Shown: positions 7,332 to 14,873 of the stretch, one piece after another
Layout of the letters: each line of letters starts with the position of its first letter
How positions within the stretch are numbered: position 1 is the stretch's first letter
Assembly (NCBI RefSeq): GCF_000425805.1
Contig: NZ_AUED01000004.1
Location: 341,975-405,974 of the forward strand
DNA from: Pseudomonas vranovensis DSM 16006
GTDB lineage: Bacteria > Pseudomonadota > Gammaproteobacteria > Pseudomonadales > Pseudomonadaceae
DNA: 64,000 nt
Direction of reading: 5' to 3'
Made by a program: the position numbers and the translations under genes
Notes under the pieces: generated by a model
The model's input: only the letters and a program-made list of their open reading frames with translations
Database searches by the model: none
Told to the model about the DNA's origin: nothing

Positions 7332-9773
7332 TTACTTGCCCGGTACCAGGGTCAGGCGTTTGCTGCCGTAGGCCCGGTCGAAGTTCTGCGGTTGCAGGGG
7401 CAGGCTCATGTAGCGGCCCTGGAACCAGGCATCGAGGCCATCGGCGAAATGCGCACTGGCCGGATTGCCGGACTGCCCGCTGCTGGTTTGCAGTTGCAGC
7501 GGTTCGACCTGGCCGAAGTCGACCACCATGCGCAGCGACGGCGGCAATTGGGCGTTGAAGTCCTGGCCCCAGGCATACGGAGCAAGGTTCAGGGTGCTGT
7601 GATCGCCACCGGTGGCTTGCGGGCCACGTTTGACTTCATCACCCAGGCCATGGAAGGTCGGTGCAGGCCAGCGGTACTGGTGCAGCTTGCCCCATTGCCA
7701 GGCGCGGCGGTCGTTACCCAGTTGCGCTTCGCCGGCGTTGACGGCAGCCGCCAGGCTACGAGCGAGGATCGCCGGTTTGTCTTCTTTTTGCGCCGTATGC
7801 ACATCGTCCCAGAAAGGACTGTCTTCCCGGCCCAGCAGGTGGTCGGCCTGCGCCGAATACGACAGGCGTGCATTTGCGACAAAGGCCTGCCAGGTGGCCG
7901 AGGACTCCGGGCCCAGTTCATCCAGGAAGGTCAACTTCGCGCTTTCCTGCAGGAACAGTTCATACAAGGCTGCATCGGCCGAGGTGGTGCTCAGTCGGCC
8001 ATCGAACGCCATCAAACGGGTATAGGCTTCCCGGGCCTTGGCCCGTTGGTCGATGGGCAGGCTGTCGATGGCCTGCTTGAGCGATTGCGCCATGCCCGGT
8101 GCCTCGAACATTGCCTTGAGCTTGCCGGCGAACAGCGAAGTCTGGTCGTTCTGCATGGTAATCAGGCTACGACTGTCGTGTTTGCCGTTACCCGCCAATT
8201 GCCCCAGACGCTCGGCGCGTTCGGGGTAGTACCAGCTATTGGACAACTGCATGCCGTAGCCTTTGGGCACGCTGCGCTGATTGGCATTGCCGAGCCAGCC
8301 CTGCAGTGGGTCCTGATCGTAGGGATGCAGCATCGGGTCGGCGTAGCCATCCCAGTCGTAGCGGCCGTCCCAGCCTGGTGAAGGCAACAGTCCCTGGCCT
8401 TCGCGGCGGTTGGGGAAACGTCCGCTGACTTGCCAGCCTATGTTGCTGGCGTCGGCAAAGACGAAGTTCAGCGCGGCGGCGCCGATCTCCCGGGTGTTGT
8501 CGAAGGCTCGCTCGACGTTCTGTGCCCGCGACAGGTTGAAGAACGCATCCATGCTCATGTCACCCTTGAGCTGCGGTACTTGCAGGGCCAGACCGAGGCT
8601 GGCGTTCTGTGTGCTGCCGAGCAAGGCGCCGTGGCGGGTGTCGAACAGGGTTTCACGCTGCGGGCGCTGGCCCCTGATAAAGAAAGTTTCATTGCGGGCC
8701 AGCGTCGGTAGCCACTTGCCGTCGGCCTGGTACATCAGACGACTGCCTTCGCGCTTGAGGCGTTCCAGGAACAGGTCCTGATTATCGGCCATGACTGCAC
8801 TGGTGCTCCAGGCCAGCTTGCCGTTGTAACCCGAGAGCACCAGCGGCAGACCGGCGAGGGTGACGCCGGCAGCCTGGTACTTGGGCGCACGGATCTGCAC
8901 AGGGGTCATGGCCCAGGCACCGAGAGTGTCGCTGGCCAGCAGGCTCTTGCCGCTGCGGCTGCGTTGCGGGGCTATGGCCCAGTTGCTGGAGCCGGCCGTA
9001 CCCAACAGGTTCAGGGCCGCCAGTTGCTGACTGGCCGCAGCCAGTGGTGCCAGGGCGCTCAATTGGCTGGAGAGGCTCAAGCCCTTGAGCTTGTCGGCCT
9101 CGGCCATCGGCAAGGGTTCGTCAGGGTAGCTGGGCAACAGCCAGGGCAGTTTGTCGCTGCCGACCTTCTGCGCCAGGGTCAAGGCGGCCAGTTCTTCCTG
9201 CAGGTTGACCGACTGGCTGAAGTTGTACAGGCAGAAGATCAGCGCCGAGTCTTCCGGTTTCCAGTACTCGGGGCGGTAGCCATATTGGGCCAGGGGGGCT
9301 GGCAGGCGGTCGCGGTAACGGAACAGGTAGGCGTTGACGCCGCGGGCATAGACTTCAAAGAAGCGCTTGAGGCGAGGCGAAGCATCGGCGTAGAGCTGGT
9401 TGGCCGTTTGCTTGAGGTTGGCAGCGCGCATCAGGCGGTCGACCTCCAGCACGTCGGCGCCGGCCATCTCGGCCAGACGACCCTGGGCCAGCAGGCGCAT
9501 GCCGACCATTTGCCCGATGCGGTCACTGGCATGTACGTAGCCCAGGGCGAACAGGGCATCGTGGAAGTTGCTGCTTTCAATCAGCGGCATGCCTTGGGCA
9601 TTGCGCCGCACCGAGACATTCTGCGCCAGGCCTTTGAGCGGCTGCACACCCGTACTCGGTGGCACGCTGTCGCGATAGCCGCCCATCTGGCAGCCGCCCA
9701 GGGCAAGCAAGCCGAACATCGCTGCGGCTACGCCGAACCGGGGGGGGGAAGGGGGAAAGGCTGGCGCGGCCAT
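7332..9773 (-). CDS. quiP: Acyl-homoserine-lactone acylase QuiP-type, penicillin-acylase Ntn-hydrolase
   Basis: 813-residue precursor of an N-terminal-nucleophile hydrolase that cleaves the amide of long-chain acyl-homoserine lactones (activity known for the P. aeruginosa family member). Ser262 in GTAGSSNWA is the expected autocatalytic cleavage point and nucleophile, giving an alpha chain of ~260 and a beta chain of ~550 residues. The N-terminus ends in a lipobox-like LALGGC (Cys28), so the product may be a lipoprotein rather than a soluble periplasmic enzyme. The ATG at 9773 has a good AGGAG site. A run of nine G (C in the coding strand) lies in codons 8-12. No luxI/luxR pair is nearby. Confidence 0.9.
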   Translation of the reverse strand: MAAPAFPPSPPRFGVAAAMFGLLALGGCQMGGYRDSVPPSTGVQPLKGLAQNVSVRRNAQGMPLIESSNFHDALFALGYVHASDRIGQMVGMRLLAQGRLAEMAGADVLEVDRLMRAANLKQTANQLYADASPRLKRFFEVYARGVNAYLFRYRDRLPAPLAQYGYRPEYWKPEDSALIFCLYNFSQSVNLQEELAALTLAQKVGSDKLPWLLPSYPDEPLPMAEADKLKGLSLSSQLSALAPLAAASQQLAALNLLGTAGSSNWAIAPQRSRSGKSLLASDTLGAWAMTPVQIRAPKYQAAGVTLAGLPLVLSGYNGKLAWSTSAVMADNQDLFLERLKREGSRLMYQADGKWLPTLARNETFFIRGQRPQRETLFDTRHGALLGSTQNASLGLALQVPQLKGDMSMDAFFNLSRAQNVERAFDNTREIGAAALNFVFADASNIGWQVSGRFPNRREGQGLLPSPGWDGRYDWDGYADPMLHPYDQDPLQGWLGNANQRSVPKGYGMQLSNSWYYPERAERLGQLAGNGKHDSRSLITMQNDQTSLFAGKLKAMFEAPGMAQSLKQAIDSLPIDQRAKAREAYTRLMAFDGRLSTTSADAALYELFLQESAKLTFLDELGPESSATWQAFVANARLSYSAQADHLLGREDSPFWDDVHTAQKEDKPAILARSLAAAVNAGEAQLGNDRRAWQWGKLHQYRWPAPTFHGLGDEVKRGPQATGGDHSTLNLAPYAWGQDFNAQLPPSLRMVVDFGQVEPLQLQTSSGQSGNPASAHFADGLDAWFQGRYMSLPLQPQNFDRAYGSKRLTLVPGK

Positions 9774-9889
9774 GGATGGGCTCCTGCAGGGCGTGGCGAC
9801 TAAAAGGCGCTACGTTAGTGAGCCCGACCACACCATGCAAGCGGGGGCGAAGCCTTTATTTTCAAAGCCTCGCGTCGATCACGGCGGTG

Positions 9890-10534
9890 TCAGGGTTGCG
9901 GCGGGTTGACCTGCTCGACCAGGGCATAGGCCCGTTGGGTGGCAGGACGCGCCTGAATCCGCTCGAACCACTCCTTGAGGGCCGGGAAGTCGTCGAGGTT
10001 CTGCCCTTGCCAGGTGTGCGAAACGATCCAGGGATAGATCGCCATGTCGGCGATGCTGTACTCGTTCCCGGCGACGAACGGTCTGTCCATCAGGCGTTTG
10101 TTGAGCACCCCGTACAGGCGAGCCGTCTCATCCACATAGCGCTTGATTGCATAGGGGATCTTTTCCGGGGCAAAGCGATTGAAGTGATGATTTTGCCCGG
10201 CCATCGGGCCCAGGCCGCCCATTTGCCAGAACAGCCACTGCAGGGTCTCCTGGCGGCCGCGCAGGTCGTGGGCAATGAAGCGGCCGGTTTTCTCGGCCAG
10301 GTACAAAAGGATGGCCCCGGACTCGAACAGTGACAGTGGCGGCTGGCCGTCCATTGGTTGGTGATCGACGATGGCAGGAATGCGGTTGTTGGGGGCGATC
10401 TTGAGGAAGTCGGCGGCGAACTGTTCACCTTTGCCGATATTGATCGGGTGCAGCGTGTAGGCCAGGCCGGTTTCTTCGAGAAACAGGGTGATCTTGTGGC
10501 CGTTGGGGGTGGTCCAGTAATACAGGTCGATCAT
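9890..10534 (-). CDS. Glutathione S-transferase, Nu-class (YfcG/YghU-like disulfide reductase)
   Basis: 214 residues. The N-terminal thioredoxin-fold domain begins MIDLYYWTTPNGHKITLFLEE. The TPNGHK segment replaces the usual Tyr/Ser/Cys catalytic residue and is the hallmark of Nu-class members that bind two glutathiones and reduce disulfides. ESGAILLYLAEK (about residues 70-81) is the glutathione-binding Glu-Ser. The C-terminal helical domain carries the NEYSIADMAIYPW capping motif. Length is normal. It stands alone between quiP and the SEC-C group. The physiological substrate is unknown. Confidence 0.92.
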   Translation of the reverse strand: MIDLYYWTTPNGHKITLFLEETGLAYTLHPINIGKGEQFAADFLKIAPNNRIPAIVDHQPMDGQPPLSLFESGAILLYLAEKTGRFIAHDLRGRQETLQWLFWQMGGLGPMAGQNHHFNRFAPEKIPYAIKRYVDETARLYGVLNKRLMDRPFVAGNEYSIADMAIYPWIVSHTWQGQNLDDFPALKEWFERIQARPATQRAYALVEQVNPPQP

Positions 10535-10573
10535 GGCACGCTCCGTCGAATGACTGGCTGCTGCGCCGGCGCG

Positions 10574-10613
10574 CAGCGGTCGCGCCTATGCATACCACAG
10601 GCGGCGACCGCTG
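10574..10613 (-). terminator. Stem-loop after the His-rich SEC-C gene
   Basis: Arms CAGCGGTCGC and GCGACCGCTG are exact complements, with a further inner GCCT/AGGC pairing, directly downstream of the minus-strand gene ending at 10628. There is no clear U-run. Confidence 0.45.
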
Positions 10614-10627
10614 TTACAGGGCTGTGA

Positions 10628-10828
10628 TCAGGCCCCGTGGCACTTCTTGAATTTCTTGTTGCTGCCGCACGGGCATGGGTCGTTTCGACCGACGTCCTTC
10701 AGGGTATTGCGCACTGGCTCCTGGGGGGCGTGGTTACAGTGCGGGCCGTGAACATGGCCGTGGTCATGGTCGTGATGATCATGATCGTGGTTGCAGTCTG
10801 GGCCATGAACATGGGGTTGTTGGGTCAT
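10628..10828 (-). CDS. Small His-rich SEC-C zinc-motif protein
   Basis: 66 residues. The first ~35 are a His/Asp-rich metal-binding-like stretch with [17 protein letters not shown] and a second HGPHCNH. The C-terminal 22 residues are a complete SEC-C motif, [18 protein letters not shown], which binds one zinc ion in SecA and YchJ. It probably binds several metal ions, but its role (zinc or nickel storage, RNA or protein binding) is unknown. It follows the LEA14-like gene by only a few bases and probably shares its transcript. YchJ, another SEC-C protein, is encoded in the same group. Confidence 0.85.
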   Translation of the reverse strand: MTQQPHVHGPDCNHDHDHHDHDHGHVHGPHCNHAPQEPVRNTLKDVGRNDPCPCGSNKKFKKCHGA

Positions 10829-10834
10829 TGCGGG

Positions 10835-11305
10835 TTACTCCGGTAAAAGATCGCCGGGAATTATCTCACCACTGCGCGACAAGTGCAGGTCACGGGTGAA
10901 GATTAATCCGCTGCTGAGCTCGCCATCGAGACGATAGTGCAGCGGCTGATCGGTATTCTTGAGCAGTTTGGCCAGGGGCTTGACCTGCGCCCAGAGGTTG
11001 GTGCGCACCGGAATCTTGAAGGTGCGCCGGGCGTGCCCGCCCACACTGCGCCACAAGCTCGATTCCCCCTCGGCCAGCAACAGTTCGTTCAAGTGCACTG
11101 TGTAGCTCAGGCTGCGGATGAACAGGCGCTCGTCATTGGGGTTGTCGACGCGCACATGAAGAACGAACTCCTGCTCCAGCAGGCGCATCTTGACCGCCTC
11201 GACCTTGACCAGGTGGACCTCGGGGTCACGGTAATCATCGCCCAGCCAACTGGCACAGCCCGTCAGTTGCAGTATCAGGAGGCTGAGCAACAACAGACGG
11301 GCCAT
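10835..11305 (-). CDS. LEA14-like (WHy domain) lipoprotein
   Basis: 156 residues. A lipoprotein signal peptide ends LLLSLLILQLTGC (Cys about residue 17). The body is a single late-embryogenesis-abundant type-2 (LEA14/WHy) beta-sandwich, with the characteristic VRVDNPNDERLFIRSLSYTV segment and a VPVRTNL-type strand. Such proteins are thought to protect against desiccation or other stress at the cell surface; the exact role is unknown. The ATG at 11305 is preceded directly by an in-frame TTG, so the start could be one codon earlier. It begins 6 bases past the ychJ stop, implying translational coupling. Confidence 0.82.
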   Translation of the reverse strand: MARLLLLSLLILQLTGCASWLGDDYRDPEVHLVKVEAVKMRLLEQEFVLHVRVDNPNDERLFIRSLSYTVHLNELLLAEGESSLWRSVGGHARRTFKIPVRTNLWAQVKPLAKLLKNTDQPLHYRLDGELSSGLIFTRDLHLSRSGEIIPGDLLPE

Positions 11306-11310
11306 CAACC

Positions 11311-11787
11311 TCAGTTACCCAGGTAGCTGGAGCAGCATTTCTTGAATTTCTGCCCGCTGGCACAGGGGCAGGGGTCGTTGCGTCCGGCCTTGAGGCCTAC
11401 GGTGGGGTCGATGAAGTACCAGCGGCCGTGGTTTTGCACGAAAGCCGAGCGCTCACGGTGACTGTGTTCACCATCATTGTCGTGCCAGCGCGCTGTGAAG
11501 GTGACAAAGGCATGTTCAGGCTGGCCGCCGAACACTTCGGCACCTTCGACCTCCAGGCCCAACCAGGTGCTCTGGGTGCTCCAGGCCATGATGCTGTCGC
11601 GATCCAGTCCTGCCTGCTGCGCGGGCAGGGTGGTTGCTACCAGGTAGTCGATCAATCCCAATACGTAGGCGCTGTAGCGCGAGCGCATCAGGGCTTGCGC
11701 GTCGGGTGCCGGCTGGCCGGCATGGAAATGTCCACAACAGGCGTCGAGCAGGTTACCGCTGCCGCAGGGACAAACCGAGACACTCAT
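11311..11787 (-). CDS. ychJ: YchJ-family protein with two SEC-C motifs
   Basis: 158 residues. An N-terminal SEC-C motif ([14 protein letters not shown]) and a C-terminal one ([16 protein letters not shown]) flank an NTF2-like central domain containing [12 protein letters not shown] and HERSAFV, the standard YchJ layout. The function is unknown; the motifs imply zinc binding. The ATG at 11787 lies 4 bases past the stop of the upstream gene and has a GGTGG ribosome site. An in-frame upstream extension would overlap that gene and is not favoured. It belongs to the tight four-gene minus-strand group 12286-10628. Confidence 0.9.
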   Translation of the reverse strand: MSVSVCPCGSGNLLDACCGHFHAGQPAPDAQALMRSRYSAYVLGLIDYLVATTLPAQQAGLDRDSIMAWSTQSTWLGLEVEGAEVFGGQPEHAFVTFTARWHDNDGEHSHRERSAFVQNHGRWYFIDPTVGLKAGRNDPCPCASGQKFKKCCSSYLGN

Positions 11788-11791
11788 TGTT

Positions 11792-12286
11792 TCACCACCA
11801 GTACTTGCCAAAATTTTCCGGGTTGGCCCAGAACTTGGCGTTGAGCCAGTCCGGTACCTGTTTGTATTCACGTAGATCATAGGTGAACAGGCTCAGAACC
11901 TGTTCACCACGCTGAAATTTTTCATTGGCCTGCAGGGCCAGGGCGAAAAAGTCGGTGTCTTGCCACTGGCAGGCTTCGAGGTCCGCCAGCACGGCCACGC
12001 GACTGGCATTGAGATTGCGGATACCGCCCAGCAATTGCAGGCCGTTGCGCTTGGGCAGGTGCTCCAGGCAATCGACCAGCAGGGCCAGGTCGAAGCGTTG
12101 CGCCGCCAGCTCGGCGGGCAACGGTCCAGGGGCTGCCTGGGCGATCTCGACCTGCGGGTGGGCCTGGGCAAAGGCCTCCAGGGCAGGGAAGCGCGAACCC
12201 ACCAGCAGCAGGCGCTGTGGCGCATGTCGTTCAAGCAGCGCGGCCAGGGCCTGTTGCGGCGTGCGCTGGGAAAATCCGTCAATCAT
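11792..12286 (-). CDS. Methyltransferase-fold-like protein of unknown function (DUF6231-like)
   Basis: 164 residues. The pattern [16 protein letters not shown], then [18 protein letters not shown] and [14 protein letters not shown] resembles the strand-loop-helix order of a Rossmann SAM methyltransferase. However, the glycine-rich SAM loop is reduced to VGSRFP, so activity is doubtful. The C-terminus is aromatic ([13 protein letters not shown]). I believe Pseudomonas homologues are filed as DUF6231, but this is from memory. It is first in the minus-strand group that continues into ychJ, and is divergent from the first OmpA gene. Confidence 0.72.
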   Translation of the reverse strand: MIDGFSQRTPQQALAALLERHAPQRLLLVGSRFPALEAFAQAHPQVEIAQAAPGPLPAELAAQRFDLALLVDCLEHLPKRNGLQLLGGIRNLNASRVAVLADLEACQWQDTDFFALALQANEKFQRGEQVLSLFTYDLREYKQVPDWLNAKFWANPENFGKYWW

Positions 12287-12443
12287 CGGGAATCCTCGGT
12301 CAGATGCGTCAAGACTAACGGTCCCGGGCCCCCGCGCATAGTGACTGATGGCGGCATCATGGCTTATTGCTGGCGGAGATGGATTGGCGGGTCTTTACTC
12401 CCATGAGCATCGGTTTTGCACCGAATCCCAGGAGATGCAACAA

Positions 12444-13133
12444 ATGAGCATAGTACGCACAGCTTTACCTCTGGTTCTGCTTACCAGCGTGTTGACTGGT
12501 TGTGCAGGTTTGCAAAAAACCGACTGGCCGAAATGCGCGGCGGTCGGGGGTGTGGGCGGCGCAGCCTTGGGCGCTATAGAAAGCTCGAGTTGGGCTGGCT
12601 GGGGGGCCTTGCTGGGTGCGGGTATGGCAGCAGGTTACTGCTGGGCCCATGGCGATGGTGATGAAGATGGTGATGGTGTACCGGACAGCCGTGACAAGTG
12701 TCCGGGTACGCCTCGTGGCGTTCAGGTCGATGCCAATGGATGCCCACCTGAGCCTGCCGTGGTTGAAGAAGTAGTAGTGGTCAAGGAAGAAGTGATCGTG
12801 ATTCGTGATGTTCACTTCGAATTCGACTCGGCGAAACTGACCGCAGCCGACAAGGAGCGCTTGAACACCATTGCGACTCGCCTGAAAAACGAAGCGGCAA
12901 GCGCCAGGTTGAGTGTGACCGGGCATACCGACAGTGTCGGTCGTGATGCCTACAACCAGAAACTGTCTGAACGCCGTGCCCAATCGGTCACCGATTACCT
13001 GGTGAGCAGCGGCGTACCGCAAGCCAGTTTCGTTTCGGTTCAAGGCGCCGGTGAGAGCCGTCCGGAAGCGGACAACGCTACCGCTGAAGGCCGGGCGATG
13101 AATCGGCGGGTGGAAATTCGCATCGAGCGCTGA
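12444..13133 (+). CDS. OmpA-family lipoprotein with Asp-rich calcium-type repeat (copy 1)
   Basis: 229 residues. The lipobox is LTSVLTGC (Cys about residue 18). A glycine-rich hydrophobic segment (GGVGGAALGAIESSSWAGW) follows, then an Asp-rich thrombospondin-3-like repeat DGDEDGDGVPDSRDKCPGTP, then a C-terminal OmpA peptidoglycan-binding domain with GHTDSVGRDAYNQKLSERRA. It should tether the outer membrane to peptidoglycan. The ATG at 12444 has AGGAG 9 bases upstream; an ATG at 12435 overlaps that site. It is the first of two tandem paralogues (the second is at 13223), whose leaders also share GGTCTTTACTCC. Confidence 0.88.
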   Translation: MSIVRTALPLVLLTSVLTGCAGLQKTDWPKCAAVGGVGGAALGAIESSSWAGWGALLGAGMAAGYCWAHGDGDEDGDGVPDSRDKCPGTPRGVQVDANGCPPEPAVVEEVVVVKEEVIVIRDVHFEFDSAKLTAADKERLNTIATRLKNEAASARLSVTGHTDSVGRDAYNQKLSERRAQSVTDYLVSSGVPQASFVSVQGAGESRPEADNATAEGRAMNRRVEIRIER

Positions 13134-13140
13134 CGCGCGA

Positions 13141-13171
13141 CGGCCTGCGGCTTGAGAAGTGCCGCGGGCCG
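13141..13171 (+). terminator. Terminator-like hairpin between the two OmpA genes
   Basis: Arms CGGCCTGCGGC and GCCGCGGGCCG pair with a single G-U wobble across a 9-base loop, seven bases past the stop of copy 1 and followed by GTCTTTA. It could partly end the first transcript. Confidence 0.5.
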
Positions 13172-13178
13172 GTCTTTA

Positions 13179-13214
13179 CTCCTGTGTGACCGGTAGCGAC
13201 CGGTGACACAGGAG
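13179..13214 (+). promoter_or_regulatory. Hairpin that would mask the ribosome site of the second OmpA gene
   Basis: Arms CTCCTGTGTGACCGGT (13179-13194) and ACCGGTGACACAGGAG (13199-13214) pair at 15 of 16 positions around AGCG. The 3' arm contains the AGGAG ribosome site of the ATG at 13223. At DNA level it is equally an inverted repeat that a protein could bind. Confidence 0.6.
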
Positions 13215-13222
13215 CAATTCCC

Positions 13223-13939
13223 ATGAGTGTTCTCTCCAAGGCCGCGGTATCAGTGCTGGTGGCGGCAAGCCTGCTTTCCGGTTGCGCTACTCACAGTGAT
13301 GGCAGCGCACCACTCAATCAAAGGACCTGGCCAATCTGCAGCCTGCTCGGCGGACTTGTCGGCGGTGGACTGGGGGCTATTGAAAGTTCTGCATGGGCCG
13401 CGGGGGCCGGTGCCGCTGGCGCGATCGCCGGTGGGCTGATCTGCTATGCCCAGGACGGTGACGAAGATGAGGACGGCGTATTCGATCGCCGTGATAACTG
13501 TCCGGATACCCCGGCCAATACTCCGGTCAGCCATAACGGTTGCCCATTGCCACAGTATCCGGTCGCCGAAAAAGCCGAGCCTGCCCCTGTGCCCGAGGTG
13601 ATTACCCTCAATGACCAGGGCGCGGTGATGTTCGCATTCGACTCTGCAGAACTGACCAGCAGCGCCCATACGCAATTGCAGGCGCTGACAAACAAGCTGA
13701 ACGCCGCCAGCGTGGTCAGCGTCAAAGTGATCGGGCACACCGACAGCCAGGGGGCTGACGCTTACAACCAGACGCTTTCCGAGCGGCGAGCCAGCAGCGT
13801 TGCCGAGTACTTGATCAGCCAGGGGTTGTCTCCGGCTAAAGTCACCAGCCAGGGCCGGGGTGAGAGCGAGCCGATTGCAGACAACAACACCGAGGAGGGG
13901 CGGGCACAGAACCGCAGGGTGGAACTGCACCTGAACTAA
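13223..13939 (+). CDS. OmpA-family lipoprotein with Asp-rich repeat (copy 2)
   Basis: 238 residues with the same plan as the gene before it. The lipobox is LVAASLLSGC (Cys about residue 21), then a Gly/Ala-rich membrane-like stretch with GAIESSAWA (shared with copy 1), then DGDEDEDGVFDRRDNCPDTP, then an OmpA domain with GHTDSQGADAYNQTLSERRA and RAQNRRVEL. The conserved block order and shared words show a tandem duplication followed by divergence. The role is envelope anchoring to peptidoglycan. Its AGGAG ribosome site is buried in the hairpin 13179-13214, so expression may be controlled differently from copy 1. Confidence 0.88.
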   Translation: MSVLSKAAVSVLVAASLLSGCATHSDGSAPLNQRTWPICSLLGGLVGGGLGAIESSAWAAGAGAAGAIAGGLICYAQDGDEDEDGVFDRRDNCPDTPANTPVSHNGCPLPQYPVAEKAEPAPVPEVITLNDQGAVMFAFDSAELTSSAHTQLQALTNKLNAASVVSVKVIGHTDSQGADAYNQTLSERRASSVAEYLISQGLSPAKVTSQGRGESEPIADNNTEEGRAQNRRVELHLN

Positions 13940-13954
13940 TGGCAGGGGGCATCC

Positions 13955-14224
13955 ATGAAGGTTTTTTTGGGGTTGGGCAAGGCGCTGACGGTGGTGTTCT
14001 GGTGGGTAGTGCTGGTGAATCTGCTGATTCCCCAGGCGTTCCCCTTCAACAAACTGATCAGCGCCGTCGGGATCGGATTGTTGGGGCTGCACCTACTGGA
14101 AGTGCTGGCCTATAACGGCCGCCTGCGTGACCGCAGCCATCGCTGGTTCGATCGGTTGCAGATCCTCTTGGTCGGGATCTTTCATGTGCTTTCGATTCCG
14201 CCCCCCGTCCACGCTAAACCGTAG
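13955..14224 (+). CDS. DUF1145-family small membrane protein
   Basis: 89 residues with three hydrophobic segments: about 8-24, 35-53 and 68-83. LVNLLIPQAFPFN and a conserved LHLLEVLAYN mark the DUF1145 family of gammaproteobacteria. The function is unknown. It starts 15 bases after the second OmpA stop and is probably co-transcribed. The stop codon TAG is formed by the first bases of a REP element (TAGGAGCGGGCTTG), so the REP has probably replaced the original gene end. Confidence 0.85.
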   Translation: MKVFLGLGKALTVVFWWVVLVNLLIPQAFPFNKLISAVGIGLLGLHLLEVLAYNGRLRDRSHRWFDRLQILLVGIFHVLSIPPPVHAKP

Positions 14225-14290
14225 GAGCGGGCTTGTCCCGCGATTGCAATCCTGCAGTCCAATTGCAATCGCAGGGCACGTCGAGACGTC
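14222..14290. repeat. REP element, degenerate inverted pair
   Basis: TAGGAGCGGGCTTGTCCCGC is at 14222-14241. A second, degenerate inverted half begins with ATTGCAATCGCAGGGCA at about 14261, its ATTGCAATCGC being the exact complement of GCGATTGCAAT at 14240-14250. It overlaps the stop codon of the DUF1145 gene. Confidence 0.7.
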
Positions 14291-14311
14291 GCACCGGTGC
14301 TCCTGGCGCCG

Positions 14312-14776
14312 TCAGATTGGCAGGCGGGCAGTGGCGACCACGACCACGGCGATCCCCAGCAGCAGGTTGAAACCCACCACCCGGCGGATTTTCCCAAGAA
14401 CCGTAGCACCGGTCGGCCAGTCTTCTGCCTTGACCGCTTTACGCAGCTCCGGCAGCAGCAATGACTGGATACGAATGAACAGCGCAATCATCGCGATCGC
14501 TCCGCCCATCATTACCTGAACATAGCGTGGCGCCCCGTCGAAGCCGGCAAAACGCATGTGCAGCATGCCCACGCCGCTAATGACCAGCACAGCGATCGCC
14601 ACCCAGACCCACACGAAAAAACGCTGAAATACTGCTGCCCATAAACGCAGGCGAGCGGGGCCATCAAGGGCTGCAACCGCCGCAGGCCGCAGGATCAACC
14701 AGGCGAAGAACATCCCGCCGACCCACACCAGGGCGGCCAGGACGTGCAGGCTATAAGGAAGGGCAAAGGCGGCCAT
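14312..14776 (-). CDS. CopD-family integral membrane protein
   Basis: 154 residues with four predicted membrane helices. LHVLAALVWVGGMFFAWL carries the conserved His-x(7)-Trp-x-Gly-Gly of the CopD/YneA family, and LMHMRFAG-type HM residues follow the second helix. Family members are linked to copper import or haem-like redox sensing, but stand-alone short forms such as this are uncharacterised. The ATG at 14776 with GGAGATCCC just ahead is preferred over upstream in-frame starts. It is divergent from dinG by under 100 bases. Confidence 0.8.
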   Translation of the reverse strand: MAAFALPYSLHVLAALVWVGGMFFAWLILRPAAVAALDGPARLRLWAAVFQRFFVWVWVAIAVLVISGVGMLHMRFAGFDGAPRYVQVMMGGAIAMIALFIRIQSLLLPELRKAVKAEDWPTGATVLGKIRRVVGFNLLLGIAVVVVATARLPI

Positions 14777-14873
14777 CGGGATCTCCATTCGGCGCAAAGG
14801 GCAATAGCGGGGTATGATAGCGACCCAATCGAAACACTGAAAATTTATCCAGCCCTCCGGGCGCCCCGACACC

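Noticed and set aside
7332..9773. Frameshift in quiP caused by the nine-G tract
   Set aside because: The frame is continuous, with a good ribosome site, signal peptide and complete catalytic domain, so no frameshift is needed.
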